The notes under the pieces are model-generated. The model made no database searches, had not been told where the DNA came from, and worked only from the letters and a program-made list of their open reading frames with translations. A DNA stretch of 64,000 nt from Gossypium raimondii (taxonomy: Eukaryota; Streptophyta; Magnoliopsida; Malvales; Malvaceae), in contig NC_068576.1 in assembly GCF_025698545.1 (NCBI RefSeq), positions 49,069,390-49,133,389 of the forward strand. The letters run 5' to 3'. Made by a program: the position numbers and the translations under genes. Of this stretch, positions 47,490-59,063 are shown piece by piece; the stretch's first letter is position 1, and every line of letters begins with the position of its first letter.

Positions 47490-50325
47490 GATTTCAGAAA
47501 AAGGAAACTTGATTTAATTGTTCGGAAACATATCATTATTAACACTAAGCAATAAAAATATAACATTTCATGTCCCCAAATGCTGACGACAACAACTATA
47601 CGATCCTTTGATCATGTTCTTATAACAACTTTCCAGTCTTTTTCTCAGGCAAATGACTGCAAATAGCTTAAGTTTAGCAATGGTTTACTTTGTTGGAGAA
47701 TCCCATATGGCAATTTCTGAATATCCATCTTCAGTAGCGCAAGCACGAAACATGCCAGTGGTGTTGAAGGGCATAGCGACTTCTCCGGTGGAAGACACGG
47801 CAACTAATCCTGCATTGCCCCGTGGAACTTGATCTATAACGTAAGCAGCAGCTTCCTTGAGGGAAAGACCTTTGAACTCCATAACAGCAGCAACATCCCT
47901 TGCGATGGTACCACGGATTATTGCTTCTCCTCTGCCTGTAGCAGAAACGGCACAGAGATGGTTCGCGTAAGTCCCTGCACCAATGATTGGTGTGTCCCCA
48001 ATCCGGCCTACCATTTTGTTCACTATTCCACCTGTTGATGTTGCTGTAGCCAAATTCCCTTCATTGTCAACAGCCACACATCCAACAGTGCCAATCTGGC
48101 TATCACCATCAGCAAGTGCAGCGTCTTTTGGCACCTCCTTTTGAATTGGTTGAGTGTAATCAAGCTGCAGATTAAAACAAAACCAAAGACATAAAACTTG
48201 AAGCATCAGTTCAAAATCAAACTTTGGACACGAATAAGTTGAAAGCTGGGGAAAAATTTTCCGACACAAAGATAAACAGGCAGAAGAATTTTGTTGGATG
48301 CCATACTAAGATATTTCAAGCAGTATTGAGGTCTGATGTTCTATGGTTTTATAAGTTATATTTTCGAAAATCGTATAAGAAGTAGACAGTTTGAAGTTTG
48401 AACAGACCAAGACTAAAGTTTGTGTATAAAAAATACCTGAACTCTGTCAGCTTCTTGTGCCTGCTTAAGTCTTTCAATGTTTTCAGGGGTGATAAAATGG
48501 CTCATCTCAACAGTCTCAAGACCCTGACCCGATGTAGAACAAAACAGAGACAAGAAAAGCAGATCATAATCATTTCTATAGTAATTCAAAGCTATAAGCA
48601 CCATATATTTAGTTTTCTTTGGCCAGTTATCAAGGAATTAAGGATGAGTGTTGTATATGAGTATGTGTGTCACATGGATATACTTGCTCTTTTTAAAGTT
48701 TTTCCATATGTTTGGAGGATCGTACTCCCCTAAACATGTTTGCTATTGTGGCTGAAGAAGAAGGCAGAATTCGAAGCGCTAATGATATGTTTCACTCCAC
48801 TTAAATTGAACAAAAAGGATACCAAACTAAACAAATAAACAACATAGTTGATGAACTTGATTGCCAAACTTGCAAAAGGAAGATCGCATGAAGAAAATGA
48901 AACTGACCTAAAAGAAGAATATGTCGCCAAAATTTGACAAATTAGAGCAATAACTTCAAATAGTTTAAAAACCTTGAATGTTTACTTAGGAATAAATTAG
49001 AACAAATAATACTAAAGGCAAGCAACAAGGAACTAAAAACTAAAGAATAAAAGGTTCAGATTTTTACAAAATTTAAGAACAGACCCGAGAGACCTTTCAG
49101 TGACATAGATGTTAAAGAGCATTAGCAAATCAAAGATTGCATGTCACCTACTTGTTCCCTTGCGAAGGCCTCAGCACCATCAAATGCCAGATAAATATGA
49201 GGAGTCTTGTCCATGACTAACCGCGCAAGGGATATGGCATTCACAACAGTGCTGACACCTGAAACAGCTCCACATTTCATTGTCTTGCCATCCATGATGC
49301 ATGCTTCCATCTCAACTGTACCTGAGGTGGTGAGGACAGACCCCTTTCCTGCATTGAAATGCGGATTGTTTTCCAGTTCACGAACCTATGAAGCAAATGA
49401 CCGATAAACCCAGAACTCCTTAGAATATGCTTACAACAACAGCAAGAAAAAGGAGACTTGTTTTGGTCTATTCAGAATCAGATAAAGAAAAGAACCCATT
49501 TCATGTTGGCATAAGCTCTTGAAATCTAGTCCCTCTGGCTTCTAGGTACTACATATCACTCAAGTGAAACCACTAAATCTTGGCTAAACCAATCGTTGTT
49601 TCAAAGTTGCCGAATTTCACAATCAAATGTGCCCCCAAAAGTAGTGATTAAAAAGAAATTTCAGCTACAATCAGAACATCCCAAATATTTATAGCCCACC
49701 CATTTGGTCATACTATCTACTTTACATCGGCACCAACTATATTGCAAAACAAACTACTTATTTGACATAAACCAAGACTAGAGATGCAGTGAATATAAAT
49801 AATAAAAATAAAAATAAAAATAAAAGTAAAGGTATAGATAGCAATAAAAGCCAATACCACAAGTTCAACAACGTCCAAGGGGTGGTTGTGGGCTTTGAGA
49901 GCGGCGATCCCAACGTCAAGGCAGCGGCGAAGGCCAGCTTCACGAGGGAGACGTTTTTCTGGGGGCAAAGAAAGTGGGATGTCTCCAGCTCCTCCATGAA
50001 CAGCAATTGCCCACCCCATTTCTCCTTCTTTAGCCTTGTAAACTCTAAAGCCCCCACTTTCCCTCTCCCTCTCCTCGCTCTTATTATTGGCTTTGTATGT
50101 ATCTCTTCCTGTTCCTTGGGTAGTTTACATTTCACACGGAAGGAAACAAAACAAAACAGAGACTATGCTGTGGTTGATACTAGCGAGTCACTCACGAGAA
50201 AACCCACTTATATTTTCCCCTAATTGGTCACCAGTTTCCTCCCTCCTCCAACATAAGTCGTACGCCAATCACATACTTCCTAATTTCGCAACTTAAACTT
50301 TTCGTTAGCTTGTTGATGAGATTGG
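47490..50325 (-). repeat. Duplicated block, copy B (contains intact asparaginase)
   Basis: Partner of 38127-42780. Lacks both insertions present in copy A, so it preserves the ancestral arrangement. The two copies are in direct orientation about 9 kb apart. Confidence 0.88.
47685..50019 (-). CDS. ASPGA1: L-asparaginase / isoaspartyl peptidase, copy B (intact)
   Basis: Minus strand, four exons with GT-AG introns: 49858-50019 (54 codons), 49152-49385 (78), 48437-48523 (29) and 47685-48164 (159 plus stop). The product is 320 residues, normal for the plant enzyme. It hydrolyses L-asparagine to aspartate and ammonia, releasing nitrogen in sink tissues, and removes isoaspartyl dipeptides. Visible: N-terminal [25 protein letters not shown] and [12 protein letters not shown]; the autocleavage site and nucleophile in [12 protein letters not shown] (Thr187 by my count); [28 protein letters not shown] and [15 protein letters not shown] in the beta subunit. 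All catalytic features are kept. It resembles the potassium-independent ASPGA1 type rather than ASPGB1 (my judgement). The start ATG is conserved in both copies. Confidence 0.95.
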
Positions 50326-50333
50326 AAGTGAAT

Positions 50334-51629
50334 GTATGAGTATTATTTTTCTATTTATATGTTTAGAAAGATTATGAGTAGTTTTACCTGAAGAGTGCTC
50401 TTTTTAATTTAGTGATTAATCAGATTTAGGGGACATAATTCACTATTTACAATATTTGCATATTAAATTCAACGATAATTAAACTTGAATGTACTTAATG
50501 GAATTCCACATGTTATTAATATAGAAAGGAGATGAGACGCTAACCAACAAGGTACTGGTGTAAGGCCAACTTGTGTTGGTATTTCAATATTTTCATCTTA
50601 AATTTTAGCACATATTGATTCTTTTTAAGACGAAAATATTGAAATAATATTAAATTATTAGAAAATGATACAAATGGCATAATATCTCAATCTCGTAAAA
50701 TCCTTTCTCAACATAACAATTAACCAATAAAATTAAAAAAATTCACAAGCAAATTTAGAAAGTCGGCATGTGTCGATTTTAATTATTTTTATATAATTTA
50801 AAGGCAATTAGCCGCCTCGAATCTTATTTGTGAAGCTTTTAATTCCATTTTCAATATGCAAAATAGTTATTCATATTCTTTTAGTTAGTATTTGATATAT
50901 TATTCGTGATTTTTTTGAAAGACCCGTTAAAATGTTTAATTTCACTAGCGAGTTCAATTTTTACTACATATCTCATTTAAAAAAAATCTTATGTTTTATT
51001 ATTTACAATATCGTAAAGGAGTATGTATCACCCATTTAAACCTTATTTTAGAGTTTTGAAACTTCATTGATAGTGTATGAAATAAATTTTCATTTTTATG
51101 TACTTAAAATATACAAGTAGAACGGATAGAGATAATGAAACGAAGATAAAAAATACAATATATATATAAATGGGATGAAATATACATAAATAATTAAAAT
51201 AAAAAAGTTAACGAAATAAAATTTCAATTAAAAAGAACAATCCTCTAATTAAAATATTTATAAAATTATAAAAGAAAATAATCAAATTACTTATATTTAG
51301 GAAAAAATAAATTAAATGATGTTAAATATTAATTTGTATTTAATTAATAAAAATATTAAACAGATTGGGAAATAGTTTACAATGATGAAATAGTCTTGTT
51401 TTGTTTGATGTAGGTGATCCAATCCAAGTCCAAGTTGTTGACCTAAATGCAGGGTTTTGCGGGATAAATTCACATTAATTGTAACCTAACCTGGTAAATA
51501 AATTATGTTACTTACATTTTTATTAACACAGCTTAATCTTTTAATATTTATATATATATACCAGAAATTCTATCATGTGAAATTATATATTTAGAACACT
51601 AAATGTATTTAAAAAATTAAGTTTAAATA
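50334..51629. other. Intergenic, no gene supported
   Basis: AT-rich sequence upstream of asparaginase copy B, without recognisable coding or RNA genes. Confidence 0.55.
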
Positions 51630-52731
51630 TAGACATTGAGTTCCTGTATTTTTTATTTAAAACTATTAGATCTTTACATTTAATTTTACAGTTAAGGATA
51701 ACAATGTCAAAGGTAAAATAATTTTTTAGTTCTTAGCCTTTTATAATTTTTTTATCAATTTGGTCCTTACCCTTTAAAAGTACATAAAAATTTAAAATTA
51801 CTTTTTCACATTTTAAATAAAAACATAAAAATTAAATAATTATAATTTTTAAAATAAAATAATTATGAAAAATAAAAACAAAAAATGATTTTAAAATATA
51901 AACAAAAATTTCAAAATTCATTGGTATCTAAATTAAACTGGACTAGACCAACTAGTTGGATGAGAATCAATTGGGGTATTGGTCTAGTGAGAGGTAAAAA
52001 ATTGATTGACCTACGAACCGGTACAGACTGGTTAAATCAAACTAAAAAGTCAGTTAATCCGGTTTCAAAATATTCTGACCAATTGGTTTCCAAAATGAGA
52101 CCGATTCAAAGTAAATAAATTATTAAAAATAAAAAATTATAAAAACCAATTCAATTGCCACTTCAATTGATTTTTTTGCCTGGTTCAACTAGTCCAGACT
52201 AGTTCACGAGTCAACCAATTTTTAAAATTTTTAAACTTTTTTAGCCCTCAACATTTTACAGTTTTTATCAATTTGGTCCATACCCTTTAAGTGTTGGGGC
52301 TAAAAATTATAAAAATTTTTCAATTGATTTTTTAGCTCAATTCAACCAATTGATTCTCGGGTAAATTGGTATTTTACAACTTGTCGGACCAATATCCCAA
52401 TTGATTTGCTAGTTCGGTCTAGTTTAGCTAACATTGAATTTTGGAATTTTTTTATATTTTTAATTTTTAAATTTTAAAGAGTTTTTATTTTTCATATATT
52501 TTTTATTTTTAGAAAATTGTATTTTTTAATTTTATATTTCTAGTTAAAATATAGAAAAAACATATTTAAAATTTTTTATGAAATTTTAAAGGTAAGGACC
52601 AAATTGATAAAAAACTGTAAATGTTGATGGGTAAAAAATTATTTTAACTTTGACATTGTTAACTTTATCGGCAAAATCAGATGGAGTGAAAATATTTTAA
52701 AATAAAAAAGTACAATGACTCAATGTCTCAA
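51630..52731. mobile_element. Inverted-repeat (foldback-like) element, 1.1 kb
   Basis: Left end GACATTGAGT (51632) pairs with ACTCAATGTC (about 52718-52727). Further matching pairs are AACAATGTCAAAGGTAAAAT with ATTTTAACTTTGACATTGTT, ATCAATTTGGTCCTTACC with its complement near 52590, and a central pair around GGACTAGACC / GGTCTAGTTTAGC. Arms reach most of the way to the centre. No transposase; the only frame (51885-52118) lies in the arm. Target duplication not resolved. Confidence 0.72.
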
Positions 52732-52734
52732 AAT

Positions 52735-53394
52735 TAAAGTATACAAATTAAAATTTCAATTTCAAACGAGTACAGAACCTTTGGCATATTCAAACTATAA
52801 AATATAACAATTAATGAAATGTATGATTTGAAACTAACAAATAATAACACATGCAATGTATGCGATATTACAATGAACAAAAATTAGATTAAATTGTAAG
52901 TAAAAGCGAAATTTAAACAAGTAAATACATCAAATTAAGAATATTAAATGCACTACAATTGTTTATCATTGTGATACCATCAATCTTGAATTGATGTTGC
53001 GTTAACGTGTGACACTATCTCGATCAAGAACATTATCAATATATAGAATTAATGGAAGTAATAAAATTAAAATATACAAAACATTTCAAGGTAAGGCTTT
53101 GGTTGATTGATGAAGTTAAAATTTTGTTGATGTAAATATTATGAGTTCAAATTCCGCCCAGTGCAAATTTTTATTTATTTATTAAAATATCTTAAAATAA
53201 TATAACTTATTTTAAATACAAAATGATATTTACGCAATTTGGTAGGGTTAAATTTTATTTTTTTTAGTTACAAACCTCAAAACCTCAACAAAGAAACAAA
53301 TGATTAGGTTGCTAATACTGATCACACATAATATCTTGAATCACCAGAGGCGACTGAGAGAAAAAATGAAATCCTGTTGTACAACTCCTTACCA
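52735..53394. other. Intergenic, no gene supported
   Basis: AT-rich; nothing recognised. Confidence 0.5.
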
Positions 53395-53700
53395 TCCTAG
53401 CTAGTCATAACATCAGCTGTCATGTTCTCCGTTCATGGCACATGTCGAATTTTGACTTGTCAGTCCCTTGCCATCCATTTTCGAATCTCCAACCCCACTC
53501 TTTCAGTTCCCAGTATTAAGTTTAGCGCTATTTTACTATCGCTCTTAACTAACGGCCGACTCACCTCTTCTCCCCAACTCGTTTTTTAGCCCTTCTACTA
53601 ACACTTGAAATTCTATCTCTAAAACCGAGCTAACACCTATATAATCCAAACACCCAATCTCCCTTCGGACATCTCACTAAACCACCCTTAATTGCACGAC
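53395..53700 (-). pseudogene. Relic of a LINE-type RNase H domain
   Basis: Minus-strand translation shows pieces of the RNase H domain common in plant non-LTR retrotransposons: GGLVRCPKGDWVFGLYR, then VSSVLEIEFQVLVEGLK in another frame, then SDSKIALNLILGTE, RKWMARD and QVKIRHVP followed by ENMTADVM. Two stops fall where W (ARDW) and R (VPR) are expected, and the frame changes at least twice. Only about 300 bp remain; no reverse transcriptase or poly-A tail is seen nearby. Confidence 0.72.
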
Positions 53701-53918
53701 CCGATTTTACGTCAACTCCACCGTCAATTTGTGGATTTTCCTGTTGAGCAAATATTTAAAGTTGTAAAGATTATTGTTAATTTAAAAATGATTTCTTTCT
53801 CCCTAACGACAAGTCTGTGCCCATTAAAAAAGACTTTGAAGCCAAACGTGATTGTTGGTTCCATTTTACTAAGGTTCTTTTTTCCACCGTGTCATTTCAG
53901 TTTGAAATGGACGCTTAT

Positions 53919-54360
53919 TGTTGAACATGGACTGTAAAGCAACAAAGGAGCAACTTGGTGCATTTTGTTTATTTTGTTTATTTTGTTTATTTTTAATATT
54001 TGTAATGATAGCTATAATTGAAACAAGTTGATATGCAACTTGGTTTCATAATAATAGCTAATATGCTTTCATAATGATAGCTATAATGCTTTCATCTTTT
54101 GCTTTCATAATGATAGCTAATATGCTTTCATAATGGTAGTTACAATGCTTTCATCTTTTTAATTATTAATTGGCAAGTTGCCAAATTTAGTGGAAATTGT
54201 TAGGTAAACATTCCACTTTTGTAATTCTTATATATTTTGTAATGGAAATGAAAGTGTAGACTTTCTCATTCGGCTATTTTTTAGCCTATCAATTTTTGCT
54301 TGCTGTTTTCATGAGCTTATGCTCTTTGTTGTTCATTGTTGCTGCTGTTTTTTTTTAACA
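53919..54360 (+). repeat. 5' LTR of the Copia element
   Basis: 442 bp. Contains three TTTGTTTATT repeats (two in the 3' LTR) and tandem TTCATAATGATAGCTAATATGC-like units at about 54040-54160. Confidence 0.95.
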
Positions 54361-54362
54361 AA

Positions 54363-54375
54363 TGGTATCAGAGCC
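54363..54375 (+). promoter_or_regulatory. Primer-binding site of the Copia element
   Basis: TGGTATCAGAGCC, two bases after the LTR, complementary to the 3' end of initiator tRNA-Met. Confidence 0.92.
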
Positions 54376-54462
54376 TCTTGTCTTTGAGGACCTCTGTTGT
54401 TTAAGTTTTTTTTATTTCAAAATAAACTCAAAAATTGTGTTTGTCAAACCAGTTTCAGCAAC

Positions 54463-55640
54463 ATGAGCTTTGCACCGCCTCCACCACCAATTTTTGCTGG
54501 AGAAAACTACCACATCTGGGTAGTTAAAATGAAAACTTACCTCCAAACACTTGATCTGTGGAGTGCAGTTGAAAATGATGTCGAGCCACTACCATTGAGA
54601 GCAAATCCAACCATTGCTCAGATCAAGCAACATGGTGAGGAGCGAGCCAAGAAGCATAAAGCCATGGCACCCCTACGAATGGAGTGTCGATGTAATTTTA
54701 CTCGCATCATGGCTGTGACTCACCCAAACAAGCTTGGGACAAGCTGAAAGAGGAGTTCATGGGATCAGACAAGACAAGGCAGCAACAAGTAATTAATCTT
54801 AGAAGGGAGTTTGAAAATTTGAAGATGAAGGAGTCAGAAACTATCAAGCAATATTCTGATAGGATTATGGCTACTGTCAATAATATTAGACTCCTTGGAG
54901 AAGATTTCAGTGACAGCAGGGTTGTTGAGAAGGTTATTACCACATTACCTGAAAGGTTTGAGTAAAAAATCTCCTCATTGGAGGACTCGAGAGATCTCAC
55001 AACCATTTCTTTGTCTAAGTTGGTTAACTCACTTTATGCACTTGAGCAGAGAAGATCAAGTAGGCAGGAGGAAAGTCCTGAAGATGCTTTTCAAGCAAAT
55101 GTCAGAGAAGGCTCCAGCTCAAGTCAGAAAGCTAAGAAGCCTTGGTTTGAAAAGAGGGAAAGATCAAAGAAAGATGTCGGTAGAAGGAGGTTTCCACCAT
55201 GCGTTCACTGCAAGAAGACTAACCATTTGGAGAAGTATTGCTGGAACAAACCAGACATCCAATGCACGAGCTGCAAGCAGTATGGTCATCATGAAAAGAT
55301 TTGTAGAAATCAAGAAAAGTCACAAACTCTGCCAGTACAAGCCAAGACTGCTGAAGATCTTCAAGCTCAGGAGGAGCATGTCTTCACTGCCTCATGTTCT
55401 ACAACCACAAGCAAATTCAAATGCAGTTGGCTTGTGGATAGTGGCTGCTCACATCACATGGCATCAGATGAGAGCCTGTTCAAGGATCTTGACAGGAGTT
55501 TTGCTTCAAAGGTCAGAATAGGCAATGGGAATCTGATTGAAGCTAAAGGGAGAGGTGATGTTGTGATCAACACTGGTTCAGGTAACAAGGTTATTTCAGA
55601 TGTGCTTTATGTACCTGAAACATATCAAATCTACTTAGTG
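54463..55640 (+). pseudogene. Copia gag and protease (disabled)
   Basis: Gag starts at ATG 54463 (MSFAPPPPPIFAGENY, then HIWVVKMKTYL). The frame changes between about 54660 and 54740, continues to a TAA at 54963-54965, and then reads on in the same phase to 55640. Two adjacent CCHC knuckles are seen (CVHCKKTNHLEKYC and CTSCKQYGHHEKIC, both CX2CX4HX4C). The aspartic protease motif WLVDSGCSHHM follows near 55430. A further frame change at about 55628-55643 separates it from the pre-integrase domain. Confidence 0.88.
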
Positions 55641-58157
55641 TAGGTCAGCTGGTTAAGAAAGGCTACTCTCTAGTTTTCAAGAATGATTCTTGTGTTATTA
55701 ATGATATTCTTGGTAGAGAAGTTGTTTCAGCACCCATGGTAGATAGGTGTTTTATGCTGGATGTGAGCCAACTTGAGAGTAGAGCCTATACAAGTTCAGT
55801 TGACAATGCTGATCTGTGGCATAGAAGATTTGGCCATGTCAATTTCAGTCACTCAATTTCTTTGCACAAGATGAGTTTGATAGAGGACATGATTAAGGTT
55901 GATGCAAATGAGTCTTTTGTGAAGTGTGCCGACTTGGTAAGGTGCAGGTTGCCTTTTCCGATAAACCAAGCATGGAGGGCTCGAGAAAGACTTAAGTTGG
56001 TGCACTCGGATGTCGTGGACCAATGAAGACCCCTTCTTTGAATGATGATAAGTATTTTATATTGTTTATTGATGATCGACCAGATTTTCTTTGGGTTTAT
56101 TTCATGAAACAAATGTCGAAGTGTTTGAAGTTTTGGAAAGTTCAAGGCATTGGCGAGAAAATCAAAGCAGTTGCAGGATTAAGGCCTTGAGGACAGACAA
56201 TGGTTCTGAATACTTGTCTAAAAGATTTCAGAAGCTATGTGAGCAGGCTGGGATTCATCATCAATTGACCACAGTGTATACTCCTCAGCAAAATGGAGTA
56301 TGTGAAAGGAAGAACAGAACAGTGATGAACATGACCAGGTGTTTGTTGTTTCAAAGCAAGCTTCCAAACATTTTTTGGGCTGAAGGTGTCAACACCTCAG
56401 TGTACCTGCTCAATAGGCTGCCAACACATGCTTTAAATGATAAAACTCCTTTTGAAGCATGGTATGATCTTAAACCAACAGTTTCCCATTTAAAAGTGTT
56501 TGGTTGCATGTGTTTTGTACTTGTCCCTACAGAAAGAAGAACCAAGCTTGAGAAGAGATCAGTTCCTGGTATATTTGTTGGCTCTGATGGTGCAAGAAGG
56601 GCTCTGAGTATTTGATCCTTCAACCAAGAAGATTTTGGTAGCGAGGATGTCAAATTCGATGAAGGAAGGTTTTGGAGTCTAGATGGCTCTAACACAAGTC
56701 AGTTTGAAGAAGAGCAGATTGATAGCAATCTGGAATTGGCAGAAAATGAAGTCAGTAATGCCAATATAGATGATACTCCTGTGAGAGGGACCAGGTCTAT
56801 TGCTGATATCTACCAAAGATGCAATGTGGCCATTGTTGAGCCTTCAAGCTATGAAGAAGTGCAAGAAGAAAAAGTGGAAGAAGGCTATGGAGGTGAAATC
56901 GACATGATCCATAAGAATGACACTTGGGATCTGGTAGACAGACCTGATCAGAAGAAGGTTATAGGTGTCAAATGGGTTTTCAGGACCAAATTCAATGCTG
57001 ATGGCTCTTTGAACAAGCACAAAGCAAGGCTTGTGGTGAAAGGGTACAATCAACAGTTTGGCATTGATTTTGAGGAGACATTTGCTCCAGTAGCAAGGCT
57101 GGACACCATAAAGCTCCTGTTTGCTTTGGCTGCACAGAAACAATGGAAGGTCCATCAACTTGATGTCAAGTCAGCTTTCCTGAATGGCTTCCTTAAAGAG
57201 GAGATTTATGTTGAACAGCCTGATGGATTTAAAGTCCAAGGAAAGGAGGACAAGGTTTACAAGCTGAAGAAGACACTCTATGGACTAAAACAGGCTCCTC
57301 GAGCCTGGTATGACAGGATAGATGCTTACCTGTCTAAGCTCAATTTCGAGAAAAGTTTGAGTGAGCCAACTTTGTTTATAAAGAAGTCCAAAGATGAGAC
57401 TTTGCTGATTGTCTCAATATATGTAGATGATCTATTAGTGACTGGAAGCAGGGTCGATTTGATTCAAGAGTTCAAGAAGAATATGCAAGACATGTTTGAC
57501 ATGACAGACTTGGGAATCATGACTTACTTCCTTGGTATGGAAGTAGACCGATCGATCAAGGCATTTTATCACCAAAGACATGCATTTGCCTTGAAAATTC
57601 TCACTAAGTTTCATATGGAAAACAACAAACCAATGAGCACACCATTAGCTGTGGGAGAGAAAGTAAACAGCTTTGGAAATGAAGAAAAGGTAGATGAAAA
57701 GGAGTATAGAAGCCTGATTGGTTGTTTACTTTACTTGACAGCAACCAGACCTGACCTTATGCATTCAGTTAGTCTACTGTCTAGATTCATGTACAGCTGC
57801 AATACAACTCATTTGAAAGCAGCAAAGAGAATACTCAGGTATGTCAAAGGTACTTTGAAGTTTGGTGTAATGTTCAAGAAAGAAAGTGAGCTGAAAGTAA
57901 CTGGCTACTCAGATAGTGACTGGGGTGGATCAGTTGATGATATGAGAAGTACTTCAGGCTACTTCTTTACACTTGGTTCGGGAGTTTTCAGTTGGAGTTC
58001 AAAGAAGCAACAAACTGTTGCTCAGTCTACTGCTAAAGCCGAATACATAGCAGCTGCTGCAGCAGTAAATCAAGCCATTTGGCTTAGGAAGTTGCTATGT
58101 GATTTGAATGAAGAACAGCTCGAGCCTACTGAAATTTTGGTGGATAACCATCAATGA
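55641..58157 (+). pseudogene. Copia integrase, reverse transcriptase and RNase H (disabled)
   Basis: The pre-integrase motif DLWHRRFGHVN is near 55810. Integrase spans about 56017-56610 in two phases. First catalytic Asp in FIDD, second in LRTDNGSEY, Glu in PQQNGVCERKNRT: all three kept. Frame changes occur near 56017, 56115 and 56580-56620. Reverse transcriptase is one open frame (56736-58157) with [31 protein letters not shown] and catalytic YVDDLLV. RNase H contains [19 protein letters not shown]. The frame ends early at 58155-58157 (VDNHQ) and the rest, to about 58330, is out of phase. Confidence 0.9.
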
Positions 58158-58360
58158 TTGCCATCTCTAAAATCACATTTTTCATGGCAAAACCAAACAT
58201 TTTAAGCTCAAGTTTTAATTTGTTAGAAGTTGTCCAATCCAAAGAAGTGAGTCTAATACATTGCGACTCACAAGATCAATTGGTCGACATTTTGACAAAG
58301 CCTCTTGGCACAATCAGTTTGAATTTCTAAGGAAATCAATTGGTGTTTGTTGCTTACAGT

Positions 58361-58371
58361 CCAAGGAGGAG
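58361..58371 (+). promoter_or_regulatory. Polypurine tract of the Copia element
   Basis: CCAAGGAGGAG, directly before the 3' LTR. Confidence 0.8.
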
Positions 58372-58807
58372 TGTTGAACATGGACTGTAAAGCAACAAAG
58401 GAGCAACTTGGTGCATTTTGTTTATTTTGTTTATTTTTAATATTTGTAATGATAGCTATAATTGAAACAAGTTGATATGCAACTTGGTTTCATAATAATA
58501 GCTAATATGCTTTCATAATGATAACTATAATGCTTTCATCTTTTACTTTCATAATGATAGCTAATATGCTTTCATAATGGTAGTTACAATGCTTTCATCT
58601 TTTTAATTATTAATTGGCAAGTTGCCAAATTTAGTGGAAATTGTTAGGTAAACATTCCACTTTTGTAATTCTTATATATTTTGTAATGGAAATGAAAGTG
58701 TAGACTTTCTCATTCGGCTATTTTTTAGCCTATCAATTTTTTCTTGCTGTTTTCATGAGCTTATGCTCTTTGTTGTTCATTGTTGCTGCTGTTTTTTTTT
58801 TCTAACA
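58372..58807 (+). repeat. 3' LTR of the Copia element
   Basis: 436 bp, nearly identical to the 5' LTR; followed by the CTTAT duplication. Confidence 0.95.
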
Positions 58808-59006
58808 CTTATAACCAATCTTCTTTGAAAGCCAAACTTCAGCAAATTGTCAAAATTTCAAAGAAGATTATTGTGTGGAAGATTGCTGAAGTTTAAATTC
58901 CAAAACTTGAAAGTGTCCAACTATGGTAGAATGACATGTTTTTCAATTCTACCTACTTTGAAAGCCATGTTGAAAGCTCCAGTCAACTACGAACAAACTA
59001 CTCCAT

Positions 59007-59014
59007 TATATAAA
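59007..59014 (+). promoter_or_regulatory. Dirigent gene TATA box
   Basis: TATATAAA, 50 bp before the ATG at 59064. The Copia 3' LTR ends only 200 bp upstream, so sequence beyond 200 bp is retrotransposon. Confidence 0.75.
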
Positions 59015-59063
59015 CCATATTCCTTTACCCTAAACCTTGCATCCCTACTTGAGCCATTAAAGC

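Larger units (their letters stand above)
53919..58807 (+). mobile_element. Ty1/Copia LTR retrotransposon (disabled, young)
   Basis: 4.9 kb, LTRs TGTTGAACATGG...TAACA, with perfect 5-bp duplication CTTAT at 53914-53918 and 58808-58812. The primer site TGGTATCAGAGCC is complete and a polypurine tract precedes the 3' LTR. Domain order is gag, protease, integrase, reverse transcriptase, RNase H, which defines Copia. LTRs differ by about three substitutions and two length changes over 440 bp, so insertion is recent. Despite this the coding region has several frame changes and stops. Confidence 0.95.
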
